A stretch of DNA of 61,296 nucleotides from Dehalococcoidia bacterium. Its GTDB lineage: Bacteria > Chloroflexota > Dehalococcoidia > GIF9 > AB-539-J10. The notes beneath the pieces are model-generated. The model ran no database searches. It saw only the letters and a list, made by a program, of their open reading frames with translations, and was not told where the DNA came from. Shown in pieces: positions 1 through 7,752 of this stretch. The position numbers were made by a program, and so were the translations under genes. Location: the NCBI GenBank assembly GCA_003562475.1, contig PWUU01000014.1:1-61296 (forward strand), read 5' to 3'. Numbering within the stretch: the stretch's first letter is position 1; each line of letters begins with the position of its first letter.

Positions 1-38
1 ATCGTATGCCTCTCCAGCATCGATTTACGCAGACTTCC

Positions 39-1229
39 CTACTCGAGATCGTTGAGCGCTTCGACTCCCGGCAGCGTTCCCTTTTCCAGCAGTTCCAGCG
101 TTGCTCCGCCACCGGTTGACACGTGCGTGACCAAATCAGCGAGACCCATCTCCTGAACTGCGTCCACAGTCGATCCGCCACCAATCACCGAGGTTACATC
201 CAGCGAAGCCAGGTAGTTGATCAGACACCGCGTACCTAAAGAGAACTGTGCGATCTCGTAAACGCCCATAGGTCCATTCCACATGACGGTCTTGCAGGAC
301 TCAAGCCTGGCAAAGAAATGCTCTATAGTCTTTGGCCCGATGTCCACAATGCCATGGTTCGCAGGCACGCTGGTAGACTGTACCACCCACGTTCGAACTC
401 CTGCTCTCACTTCCGCCGCGACGAGCGCATCCACGGGGAGCAGGACCGGGACTCCACATCGCTCCGACTCCCGCATGATGTCACGAGCGTCATCGAGCAT
501 GTCATCCTCGACTAACGAGTGTCCGACATCCAGGCCTCTTGCCTTGAGGAATGTTGCTGCAAGTCCCCCACCAACAAAGACGATATCCACTCGCTGCAGC
601 ATGTTTCTTATCATGCCGACTTTGTCGCTGATCTTGGCGCCACCAAACACACACGCGAACGGGCGGCCAGGCGATTCAAGCAACCCTCCCAGCGCCGACA
701 GTTCCTTCTCCATCAAGAGACCGGCAACTGACGGCAGGTAATGAGTTATCCCCTCGGTTGACGCGTGTGCCCGGTGAGCGGTGCCGAAAGCGTCATTCAC
801 ATAGATATCCGCAAGCGACGCGAGCTGACTGGCGAACTCCGGCTCGTTCTTTTCCTCCTCACTGTGGAACCTCAGGTTTTCCAGCAGCAGCACGCCGCCA
901 TCGCGGAGTGCCGCGACCGCGTTCTGGGCGTCGGGGCCACGACACTCATGTGCATAGTCCACCTCAACTCCGAGCAACTCGGACAATCGATCCGCAACCG
1001 GTTTGAGGCGCATGCTCTCAGTTACCTTCCCCTTTGGTCTGCCCAGGTGAGACGCAAGGATCACGCGTCCTCCTCTCTCAATCAGATTGCGGATTGTGGG
1101 CAGCGCTGAGCGGATTCGGGTGTCATCGGCTATCTCCAGGGCATCAGTGAGAGGCACATTGAAATCCACGCGGACGAATATCCTCTTGCCGGTAACGTCG
1201 ATATCCCTCATCGTCTGTTTTGTCATCAT
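39..1229 (-). CDS. pgk: Phosphoglycerate kinase
   Basis: Reversible transfer of phosphate from 1,3-bisphosphoglycerate to ADP in cytosolic glycolysis/gluconeogenesis. The protein is 396 aa, normal for the family. The N-terminal domain opens with the substrate-binding stretch VRVDFNVPL, followed by SHLGRPKG and the hinge-side NDAFGTAHRAHAS; the C-terminal nucleotide domain has the GGAKISDK, WNGPMGV and GGGSTV motifs. The reading frame is open for another 19 codons upstream, but the first of two adjacent ATGs at 1229 has a GAGGAGG box 7 nt before it, so I start there. The gene is alone on this strand and diverges from the zinc-protein pair. A near-consensus promoter lies about 68 nt upstream. 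Any co-transcribed downstream gene would lie in or beyond the first 38 bases, where only an ATG-led fragment is visible. Confidence 0.97.
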   Translation of the reverse strand: MMTKQTMRDIDVTGKRIFVRVDFNVPLTDALEIADDTRIRSALPTIRNLIERGGRVILASHLGRPKGKVTESMRLKPVADRLSELLGVEVDYAHECRGPDAQNAVAALRDGGVLLLENLRFHSEEEKNEPEFASQLASLADIYVNDAFGTAHRAHASTEGITHYLPSVAGLLMEKELSALGGLLESPGRPFACVFGGAKISDKVGMIRNMLQRVDIVFVGGGLAATFLKARGLDVGHSLVEDDMLDDARDIMRESERCGVPVLLPVDALVAAEVRAGVRTWVVQSTSVPANHGIVDIGPKTIEHFFARLESCKTVMWNGPMGVYEIAQFSLGTRCLINYLASLDVTSVIGGGSTVDAVQEMGLADLVTHVSTGGGATLELLEKGTLPGVEALNDLE

Positions 1230-1296
1230 GGTCCAACCTCCTCGCCGGGCATGTGCCACTACCGAGGCAGAGTACGTACGGCACAACTGCTACCGC

Positions 1297-1326
1297 ATGG
1301 TAGGCGCAAGGCCAGTATACTGTCAA
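1297..1326 (-). promoter_or_regulatory. Promoter of pgk
   Basis: On the minus strand TTGACA (1321-1326) and TACCAT (1297-1302) are separated by 18 nt, a perfect -35 box with a fair -10 box. A start about 7 nt further would give a leader near 60 nt before the pgk ATG. Called from consensus only. Confidence 0.5.
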
Positions 1327-1349
1327 CAATCTCTGTCCTCCGGTCCAAT

Positions 1350-1378
1350 TTGCCCCATACACGTTCCTACAATATAAT
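1350..1378 (+). promoter_or_regulatory. Promoter of the zinc-protein gene at 1421
   Basis: TTGCCC (1350-1355), a 17-nt spacer and a perfect TATAAT (1373-1378) on the plus strand, about 42 nt before the ATG at 1421. It lies back to back with the pgk promoter, so the 1297-1378 segment is a divergent promoter region. Confidence 0.5.
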
Positions 1379-1420
1379 CAGCAGTTTGAAAGCACGAGTG
1401 CTAACCCCTGGAGGTGATCG

Positions 1421-1774
1421 ATGAACTGTTCGGCATGCGGCGGCCCCCTTCAGTTCAACCGCGTGGTGTTCCGTTGCTCCTGCGGAGCGTATATTCATGC
1501 ATACTGTGTCGATAGGCACGTGATCGAATCACACCGCCCTGAACTCGAAGAAGGCTACGCAGACCTGAATGGTGAGTTTCACCCGAAGCATGAGCCTGTG
1601 GCATCCCAGCCAGTACTCCAGGGGACCGACACTACTCCTGCGGACCGGGCACAAGATCAACACAGTGGTGATGACGATGAAGCCGAAGAGCCGTCCGAGG
1701 ATCTGGTCCCCGGTGAGGCAGTGCTCGACGAGTCGCACGACGAAATCGATGAAGAATCTGACGTGGATAGATAG
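1421..1774 (+). CDS. Small cysteine/histidine-rich protein with acidic tail, unknown function
   Basis: A 117-aa protein I do not recognise. The first about 45 residues carry a dense metal-ligand pattern: CSAC near residues 3-6, CSC near 19-21, then another Cys and three His within 20 residues, the spacing of a zinc ribbon or small treble-clef fold. From about residue 75 the chain becomes strongly acidic and low in complexity, rich in Asp, Glu and Ser, and is probably disordered. There is no signal peptide or membrane segment. The start is well supported: GGAGG lies 6 nt before the ATG and a promoter lies upstream. It is followed after 44 nt by the FmdB-type zinc-ribbon gene, suggesting a two-gene unit of small metal-binding proteins. 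Zinc binding is inferred. Confidence 0.7.
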   Translation: MNCSACGGPLQFNRVVFRCSCGAYIHAYCVDRHVIESHRPELEEGYADLNGEFHPKHEPVASQPVLQGTDTTPADRAQDQHSGDDDEAEEPSEDLVPGEAVLDESHDEIDEESDVDR

Positions 1775-1818
1775 GTGGCGTGCCGGCGCGGCGCTTGTGG
1801 CGCGCAGGAGGATAACAG

Positions 1819-2028
1819 GTGCCTACTTACACGTATAAGTGTGATTGCTGTAAGCATGAATTCGACGTCAGGCAAAGTTTCAAGGACCGGCCTGTAGCAG
1901 CCTGTCCCGAGTGCGGTGAAGAGGCTCGTCGAGTTTTCTGTCCGGTGCCCATTGTCTTCAAAGGCCCAGGGTTCTACACGACTGATTCTCGTGGAGCTTC
2001 TGCCGCCGCCTCCAAAGAGGAGGAGTAG
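1819..2028 (+). CDS. FmdB-type zinc-ribbon protein
   Basis: A 69-aa member of the FmdB/putative regulatory protein family (named after formamidase/acetamidase regulators; molecular role mostly unknown). It begins with the typical Pro-Thr-Tyr-Thr-Tyr-Lys-Cys and has two CxxC pairs (CDCC near residues 8-11, CPEC near 33-36) forming one zinc ribbon. It then has the family's conserved KGPGFYxTD segment near residue 50 and a short Ser/Ala/Glu tail. The start is GTG at 1819, preceded by AGGAGG at 7-nt spacing. It follows another small zinc-binding protein gene and precedes tRNA-Arg. Family assignment is secure; a regulatory role is only implied by the family name. Confidence 0.88.
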   Translation: MPTYTYKCDCCKHEFDVRQSFKDRPVAACPECGEEARRVFCPVPIVFKGPGFYTTDSRGASAAASKEEE

Positions 2029-2089
2029 GGCCTTCGCGTATGACGCGGCTGCGTCTGGTGCCTCCACAAATGGTAGACTTGGTACACGC

Positions 2090-2166
2090 GTCCCTGTAGC
2101 TCAGCAGGATAGAGCGGCTGCCTTCTAAGCAGCGGGTCGTGGGTTCGAATCCCTCCAGGGACGCCA
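2090..2166 (+). tRNA. tRNA-Arg (anticodon TCT)
   Basis: A complete cloverleaf. The 7-bp acceptor stem pairs GTCCCTG with CAGGGAC; the D arm has AGCTCAG; the 5-bp anticodon stem GCTGC/GCAGC encloses loop CTTCTAA with anticodon TCT, which reads AGA. The T arm contains GGTTCGAATCC. The discriminator is G and the CCA end is encoded (2164-2166). An extended -10-like TGGTAGACT at 2071-2079 ends 10 nt before the mature 5' end and could be its promoter. Confidence 0.95.
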
Positions 2167-2522
2167 CTACTCAAGACTCACGTAGTCCTCAGAAGATCGC
2201 GAAACCAATCCTTGTCAGCGCAATTGACGATAGGTCATCAGGCGTATGTGCCACGTCCATAGGGACATATGTTTCCTCGTGCCGGTTAATTAGCTCGCCT
2301 ATCTGCATATTCCTGAGGAACGAAAGAGAAAGCTCCCCGGAGTGGGTCAGATATCTACGCACGAAGGACAGTGACTGGAGACGGGCTGCCTGGCACGTAA
2401 AGAGAGCGCCCGGTGCCCGGGATAGAGCCGGCATCCACTCGTGTTGCAAGCCACGTACGGACTGTGATACAGTACTCCAGTTTGACCCCGTCATCGAATC
2501 ATTCCACAGGATAAGACAAGGT
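2167..2522 (+). other. Intergenic region before rpsB
   Basis: 356 bases between tRNA-Arg and rpsB. An open frame runs through it into rpsB, but its translation resembles no protein I know and it has no good ribosome site, so I treat it as untranslated leader. The only structured element I see is the promoter-like segment with a small palindrome at 2444-2473. I found no match to a riboswitch or known ribosomal-protein leader. Confidence 0.5.
2444..2473 (+). promoter_or_regulatory. Probable rpsB promoter with palindrome over the -10 box
   Basis: TTGCAA (2444-2449), 18-nt spacer, TACAGT (2468-2473). The -10 box is embedded in an inverted repeat, ACTGT-GAT-ACAGT (2461-2473), which could be an operator. 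It would give a leader of about 40 nt to the rpsB ATG. Confidence 0.35.
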
Positions 2523-3308
2523 ATGGAGAATCCATCGGTAAAAGGATTACTGGAAGCGGGTGCGCATTTTGGCCACCATACCAGCTACTGGCATCCCAAG
2601 ATGCGACGTTACATTTTTGCCCAGCGCAATGGCATCCACATCATAGACCTGGAACAGACTGTCCAGATGTTGATGGCAGCATGCGAATTCGCGCGTGATA
2701 TTGCCTCCCGCGGAAAGTCGATTCTGTTCGTGGGGACCAAACGCCAGGCGCAGCAGGTTATCGAAGAAGAGGCGACGCGCTGCGAGATGTTCTACGTCAG
2801 TCAGCGCTGGCTGGGTGGAATGTTGACCAATTTCGGCAATATTCAGGCGAGGATCGACTATCTCGTGCGTCTTGAGGACCGAAGGGACAAGGGGGAACTG
2901 GAGCTGCTCTCCAAGAAGGAGCGCGCCAAGTTGGAGAAGAAGATCGAGCATCTTAACGATCAGATGGGCGGCTTCAAGGAAATGACCTCATTCCCCGGGG
3001 CACTATTCATTGCCGATCCGCTTAAGGACAAGATCGCACTTGCTGAGGCCAGGAAGGTGGGCATTCCTGTTGTCGCCATCGCCGACACTAATGCCAATCC
3101 CGATCAAATCGACTACCCGATACCGGCCAACGACGATGCTATCAAGGCTATCAGGCTTATCTGCGGCAAGATAGCAGACGCCGTCATTGAGGGTCGCGGG
3201 CTGTTCGTTGCAGAGCAACTTGAGGATTCCGATGCCATCCCGATGGCGGAGTCCGAAGAGCCCATCGAGATGCTGCGCTCCTATTCTTTCAATCCTGACG
3301 AAAGCTAG
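2523..3308 (+). CDS. rpsB: 30S ribosomal protein S2
   Basis: Structural protein of the 30S subunit that helps recruit S1. 261 aa, usual length. It starts with the family signature: ..LLEAGAHFGHHTSYWHPKM.., then the GIHIIDLEQT stretch, FVGTKRQAQ near residue 75, the coiled helical insert around 105-150, and VVAIADTNANPD near residue 180. The frame is open far upstream, but homology begins exactly at the ATG at 2523, with AAGG just before it. An acidic tail of about 35 residues follows the core. It leads the rpsB-tsf-frr operon, with 12 nt to tsf. Confidence 0.96.
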   Translation: MENPSVKGLLEAGAHFGHHTSYWHPKMRRYIFAQRNGIHIIDLEQTVQMLMAACEFARDIASRGKSILFVGTKRQAQQVIEEEATRCEMFYVSQRWLGGMLTNFGNIQARIDYLVRLEDRRDKGELELLSKKERAKLEKKIEHLNDQMGGFKEMTSFPGALFIADPLKDKIALAEARKVGIPVVAIADTNANPDQIDYPIPANDDAIKAIRLICGKIADAVIEGRGLFVAEQLEDSDAIPMAESEEPIEMLRSYSFNPDES

Positions 3309-3320
3309 TGGAGTTTGCTC

Positions 3321-3824
3321 ATGGAAATATCCGTCGAGGCGGTCAAAGAAGTTCGTGCGCAAACCAGCGCTGGAATGCTCGACTGCAAGAAAGCGCTTCA
3401 GCAGGCGAGCGGCGATGTGAATGGGGCCATCGAAGCATTGCGACAGAAGGGCTTCGCTATGGCTGAGAAGCGTGCCTCTCGTGCCGTTAGCGAAGGTGTA
3501 GTGGCAGCGTATCTCCACCATAATAACCGCGTTGGAGCACTCGTCGAGCTGAATTGTGAAACGGATTTCGTTGCGCGAACCGAGGAGTTCCGACGCCTGG
3601 CATACGACATTGCAATGCATGTGGTCGCCGCGAGCCCATCCTATCTTTCCCCTGATGAGTTTTCTGCGGACTGCAACGGGTCCCCCGAAGACATCTGCCT
3701 GCTTGCACAACCGTATGTCCGGGACCCTTCCAAGACTGTGGCCGATGTGATTACCGAGACCATCGCCCGCACCGGCGAAAACATTCGAATTGGCAGGTTC
3801 GCGCGCATCGAAGTAGGTTGCTAG
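3321..3824 (+). CDS. tsf: Elongation factor Ts (short form)
   Basis: Nucleotide-exchange factor for EF-Tu. It has the N-terminal UBA-like helix bundle with the signature RAQTSAGMLDCKKAL, the contact motif NCETDFVAR near residue 75, and the closing IRIGRFARIEVG strand. At 167 aa it has only one core subdomain, much shorter than the about 280-aa E. coli protein and nearer the compact forms of other phyla. The start is ATG at 3321 with GGAG 7 nt before it. In most bacteria pyrH follows tsf; here frr follows directly after 39 nt. Confidence 0.94.
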   Translation: MEISVEAVKEVRAQTSAGMLDCKKALQQASGDVNGAIEALRQKGFAMAEKRASRAVSEGVVAAYLHHNNRVGALVELNCETDFVARTEEFRRLAYDIAMHVVAASPSYLSPDEFSADCNGSPEDICLLAQPYVRDPSKTVADVITETIARTGENIRIGRFARIEVGC

Positions 3825-3863
3825 TATTGCACGCCATTCGCACGGGTGAGGGGAGGCACACTC

Positions 3864-4421
3864 ATGGTGAGCGAAGTCCTCGAAAACACTACAGCCGATA
3901 TGCAGAAGTGCGTCGACGGCCTCTCACACGAGTTGGCATCCATCAGAACAGGACGTGCAAGCCCCGCGCTCGTCGATGGGGTTCTCGTCGAGTATCACGG
4001 CTCCAACCTCCCATTGAGACAACTGGCCAATATAGCTGTCCCCGAGCCAGCGTTGATCACCATCCAGCCGTGGGATAAGAGTTCTCTGCGGGCCATTGAG
4101 AAGGCGCTACTCAAAGCCAACCTGGGGTTGAACCCATCAAACGATGGCAACATCATTCGGCTCTCTATCCCTCCTTTGACGGAGGAGCGGCGCATCGAGC
4201 TTGCAAAGCTCGTAGGCAAACGCGTCGAGGGCCGCAAGGTGGCCTTGCGCAATATCCGTCGCGATTACACCTCCAAGGTCAAGCAGATGGAGAAGGACAA
4301 GGATATTTCCGAGGACGAGATGGAATCCGTCCTCAAGAAGATCGACGAGTTGACGACCCTCTTCGTGGACAAGGCTGCCGACATCGGTCGCGCTAAGGAA
4401 AGGGAGATCAAGGAACTGTAG
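3864..4421 (+). CDS. frr: Ribosome recycling factor
   Basis: Splits post-termination ribosomes together with EF-G. 185 aa, typical. It contains the signature LASIRTGRASPALVDG, the PLRQLANIAVPEP segment that turns into the second domain, IRLSIPPLTEERR near residue 105, and the helical C-terminal arm ending at AKEREIKEL. The chosen ATG at 3864 follows GAGGGGAGG at 7 nt; a GTG 18 nt upstream is in frame but has no such site. A 60-nt gap separates it from cdsA. The gene usually found next, uppS, is missing. Confidence 0.96.
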   Translation: MVSEVLENTTADMQKCVDGLSHELASIRTGRASPALVDGVLVEYHGSNLPLRQLANIAVPEPALITIQPWDKSSLRAIEKALLKANLGLNPSNDGNIIRLSIPPLTEERRIELAKLVGKRVEGRKVALRNIRRDYTSKVKQMEKDKDISEDEMESVLKKIDELTTLFVDKAADIGRAKEREIKEL

Positions 4422-4466
4422 CCAGACAGTTGCGGCATCTGTCTGCACTACGTTGCACCATGCGTC

Positions 4467-4475
4467 TGGTACAAT
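4467..4475 (+). promoter_or_regulatory. Extended -10 promoter, leaderless start of cdsA
   Basis: TGGTACAAT, an extended -10 box, ends 6 nt before the GTG start codon at 4482. Transcription would begin at or next to the start codon, giving a leaderless mRNA. No convincing -35 box is present, which is normal for extended -10 promoters. The same 9-mer sits before the rimI-like gene at 57136. Confidence 0.45.
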
Positions 4476-4481
4476 TGGCGC

Positions 4482-5300
4482 GTGCTTCGTCTGAGACTGC
4501 TGACCACAGCCGTGGGTCTCCCGCTTGTCCTTCTTGCTCTGTTCCTGGGACCACATCCCTTCGGTATCTTTCTCACCATTGTCGCCGCCATATGCACCAT
4601 TGAGTTCTGCCGTATAGCACCGGGCTTGCCCGCACGCGACCCCCTGGTAGTACTCGCCACATTGTGGGCCGTTCTTCTAGCAACGCGACACGTGCTTTTC
4701 CCCGGCGAGACTACGCAGAGCCTCATCATCACCGTACCCCTGGTTGTCTCGCTCGTGCTCCTGCTCGCACGCGCCGGGAAGACACCTGCATTCCTCCAGT
4801 GGTCATGGGCTGTCGCAGGAGCTCTCTATGTCGGCTGGCTCTTAGGTCACTGGGGCGGCCTTTACATGCTCCCTGGTGGGGGACACATCCTCGTCTTGTT
4901 CGGCCTGCTTACGATGTTCGCCTATGACACATTCGCATTCTTCTCGGGCCGCGCGTTTGGTCGCCACAAGCTCGCGCCACGCATCAGCGGTGCCAAGACA
5001 TGGGAGGGCGCCATCGGCGGTCTTGTTGCAGCATCCTGTATCGGCCTTCTGATCAGAGCCGCTGTCATGACTCTCGAGAGAGGATTTCCGTTCTCCTTGG
5101 CAACGACATTGGTTGCCACGGTCTGTATTGTCATCGGAGGCCAGCTGGGGGACCTCGTCGAGTCGGCGCTGAAACGAAGTGCCAACGTGAAGGATACTGG
5201 TGGTATTCTGCCCGGGCATGGCGGCATGCTCGACCGATTCGACAGCCTGCTGTTCGCTGGCCCGGTGCTATACTACTTCACGCTGTGGGTGACCACTTGA
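4482..5300 (+). CDS. cdsA: Phosphatidate cytidylyltransferase
   Basis: Integral membrane enzyme making CDP-diacylglycerol from phosphatidic acid and CTP, the branch point for phospholipids. 272 aa with about seven hydrophobic segments. The C-terminal CDS signature is present around residues 225-255: SANVKDTGGILPGHGGMLDR with the metal-binding Asp residues, plus the upstream KTWEGAIGG motif. It begins with GTG at 4482 and has no Shine-Dalgarno, in agreement with the leaderless promoter. Its TGA overlaps the first codon of dxr, so the two are translationally coupled. Confidence 0.94.
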   Translation: MLRLRLLTTAVGLPLVLLALFLGPHPFGIFLTIVAAICTIEFCRIAPGLPARDPLVVLATLWAVLLATRHVLFPGETTQSLIITVPLVVSLVLLLARAGKTPAFLQWSWAVAGALYVGWLLGHWGGLYMLPGGGHILVLFGLLTMFAYDTFAFFSGRAFGRHKLAPRISGAKTWEGAIGGLVAASCIGLLIRAAVMTLERGFPFSLATTLVATVCIVIGGQLGDLVESALKRSANVKDTGGILPGHGGMLDRFDSLLFAGPVLYYFTLWVTT

Positions 5301-6448
5301 ACAGAGTCGCGTTGCTTGGCAGCACCGGCTCAATAGGCACACAGACGCTTCAGGTTGTGCGACACCTGCGCGATGTAGTCGAGGTGGTCGCCCTGACCGC
5401 AGGCCAGAATGCACGGTTGCTTTCCCAACAGCTCGCAGAGTTTCGGCCACGTCTGTACCACTCGCTGGTGCCTGAGCAGGTTGACTGCGGAGACACTCAT
5501 CTCGCAACTCCAGAAGAAATCGCTACCGACGACCGGATAGACACGGTGATTGTCGCCACAGAAGGACGGGCAGGCCTGCGCCCCACACTTGCAGCTCTCA
5601 CACACGGCAAGAGGGTCGCGCTCGCAAACAAGGAAGTACTCGTCATGGCAGGCAACCTGGTACGTGAAGCTGCACAATGTACAGGAGCAGCCATTATGCC
5701 CATTGACAGCGAGCACAGTGCGATCTGGCAATGCCTGAATGGCGAGACGACCACTGCCGAGCAAGTACTACTGACGGCCTCAGGAGGCCCCTTCTATGAC
5801 TGCTCTAATGAGCGCCTGAGCAATGTAACCGCTGCTGAAGCGCTCGCGCATCCTATCTGGGCAATGGGTTCCAAGATTACCATCGACTCGGCCACTCTCA
5901 TGAACAAAGGCCTTGAGGTGATTGAGGCACACTGGCTGTTCGATGTTCCATACGAAAAGATTCAGGTCCTGATACACCCGGAGTGCATCGTACACTCCAT
6001 GGTTGAGTTCATCGACGGGTCGGTCAAGGCACAGCTCAGTTCGCCCGACATGACCCTGGCTATCCAGTACGCACTCACCTATCCGGAGCGCCTGAGAGCA
6101 CTCACGCAGCCATTAGCGTGGGATGCGGTTCGTACGCTAACCTTTCTTCCTGTGGATACAGATAGGTTCGCCTGCTTGAGGCTGGCTCGCGATGCCGGAC
6201 GCGCCGGAAGAACATATCCTGCAGTGCTATGCGGAGCAGACGAGGAGGCTGTAGATCTCTTCCTCGCCGGCGCGATACGCCTACCCGATATCGCCAATCT
6301 CGTAGATCGCGCACTGCAGGCGCACAACCCGGCGGATGCGACTTCACTCGAGGCGATCATCGCTGCCGATGACTGGGCCCGCGACTACGTGAAGCGACAC
6401 TGCTCGTCTCCCAACAACAGACTTGCAGACTCAAGAGGCACGACATGA
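5297..6448 (+). CDS. dxr: 1-deoxy-D-xylulose 5-phosphate reductoisomerase
   Basis: Second step of the MEP isoprenoid pathway: DXP to 2-C-methyl-D-erythritol 4-phosphate with NADPH. The N-terminal NADPH motif is LLGSTGSIGTQTL, followed by LANKEVLVMAG, the catalytic IDSEHSAIWQ, ASGGPF and the metal/substrate stretch TIDSATLMNKGLEVIEAH. 383 aa from a TTG at 5297 that overlaps the cdsA stop; an in-frame GTG at 5285 is the alternative, and I cannot decide between them. The gene overlaps rseP by 4 nt. With ispG downstream, two MEP-pathway genes share this operon. Confidence 0.95.
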   Translation: MNRVALLGSTGSIGTQTLQVVRHLRDVVEVVALTAGQNARLLSQQLAEFRPRLYHSLVPEQVDCGDTHLATPEEIATDDRIDTVIVATEGRAGLRPTLAALTHGKRVALANKEVLVMAGNLVREAAQCTGAAIMPIDSEHSAIWQCLNGETTTAEQVLLTASGGPFYDCSNERLSNVTAAEALAHPIWAMGSKITIDSATLMNKGLEVIEAHWLFDVPYEKIQVLIHPECIVHSMVEFIDGSVKAQLSSPDMTLAIQYALTYPERLRALTQPLAWDAVRTLTFLPVDTDRFACLRLARDAGRAGRTYPAVLCGADEEAVDLFLAGAIRLPDIANLVDRALQAHNPADATSLEAIIAADDWARDYVKRHCSSPNNRLADSRGTT

Positions 6449-7752
6449 TGCAGATAGTAGTGCTCTTCATCGTATCGCTCTTCGTAGTGATCCTCGTCCA
6501 CGAATTCGGACACTTCATCGCTTCCAAGCGGATCGGTGTTGCGGTCGAGGAATTCGGCATCGGGTTCCCGCCTCGCCTCTTCGGGCGGATGTGGAAGGGA
6601 ACCCTATACTCTGTTAATGCTTTGCCAATCGGTGCATTCGTCCGCGCACGGGGGGAGAACAATCCCAACATCGAGGGAAGCCTCGCGTCAAAGGGGCCCT
6701 GGCGGCGACTATTCGTATACGTCGCGGGACCGGTCGCGAACATCTTACTGGCCTTCATTCTTCTTGCCGCGTTTTTCGCACTGCCGAGAGGTGTCATTGT
6801 CAGCGACGGTGTGCTTGTTTACAACGTACAACACGATTCAGCCGCACAGGATGCGGGGCTGGAGCCCGGTGACGTCATCATCAACGCGGACGGCAGGAGC
6901 ATCCGCACGTGGAATGACCTGCAGGCTGCTCTCACCACTGATTCACCTCAGGACCCGGTAGAGCTTCAGGTCTTGCGTAACAGCACACAGTTTGAGACCT
7001 CGGTGACGCCTGTGTACTCCGACACGCTCGGACGACACGTTATTGGCATCACCCTTGCTCGCAATATGGTCACAAGTATCGAGCCTGGGTCGTTAGCGCA
7101 GGAGGCACAGATTGCCAGAGGTGACTCCCTTCTGGGGGTAAATGGATTGGCTGCAATAAGTGACTCGGAACTGGCGAAGACACTGTCGGCGGTGAGTCCC
7201 GATGATCAAGCGGTCATCACGATGATGAGGGGAGACGAAACCTACACCGTCAAGTTCGCAGGCTCTCAGCTGGAATCGAGGCCTCTGGGACTGGAACTGC
7301 AGTGGGCGCCTGACACAAGGGTTGAGAGGCAGGCTATCTCACTCGGCTCAGCGGTGCTGTCAAGCGCCACGTATATCGTGACGATGCCTGCGCTCATTGC
7401 TGCCTCAATACCGCTTATGCAGGAGGATCCGTCGCTCGCGCTTGTCGGCCCGATTGGTGCCGGACAACTCACGGTGGAGGCGGTACAGACGTTCGGAGCA
7501 GCGAACCTGATCTTCATCGCGGGACTCATCAGTATCGGCATCGCCCTATTCAATCTCTTCCCGATACCTCCTCTCGATGGGGGAGGCATCCTCGTTTCGC
7601 TCATTGAGGCGGTGCGACGCGGAAGACGACTGTCAGAACGATCGATACGATTTGTGTATGCTGCCGGTACGGCTTTCCTCATTACGCTCGTGATTCTAAT
7701 CACCACAAGTGACCTCTTGCGGCTCATTGAAGGTAGGGGTTTTGGGCTGTGA
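6445..7752 (+). CDS. rseP: RseP-type site-2 zinc metalloprotease
   Basis: Intramembrane protease of the M50 family, which cleaves membrane-bound anti-sigma factors and remnant signal peptides. 435 aa. The zinc motif HEFGH is in the first membrane helix (His19-Glu20-x-x-His23), and the third ligand motif lies in NLFPIPPLDGG near residue 370. Two PDZ-like segments fall between them (about 125-200 and 205-270, with GLEPGDVIINADG and IARGDSLLGVNG). Start ATG at 6445 overlaps the dxr stop (ATGA) and a second ATG follows directly. The natural substrate in this organism is unknown. Confidence 0.93.
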   Translation: MMQIVVLFIVSLFVVILVHEFGHFIASKRIGVAVEEFGIGFPPRLFGRMWKGTLYSVNALPIGAFVRARGENNPNIEGSLASKGPWRRLFVYVAGPVANILLAFILLAAFFALPRGVIVSDGVLVYNVQHDSAAQDAGLEPGDVIINADGRSIRTWNDLQAALTTDSPQDPVELQVLRNSTQFETSVTPVYSDTLGRHVIGITLARNMVTSIEPGSLAQEAQIARGDSLLGVNGLAAISDSELAKTLSAVSPDDQAVITMMRGDETYTVKFAGSQLESRPLGLELQWAPDTRVERQAISLGSAVLSSATYIVTMPALIAASIPLMQEDPSLALVGPIGAGQLTVEAVQTFGAANLIFIAGLISIGIALFNLFPIPPLDGGGILVSLIEAVRRGRRLSERSIRFVYAAGTAFLITLVILITTSDLLRLIEGRGFGL

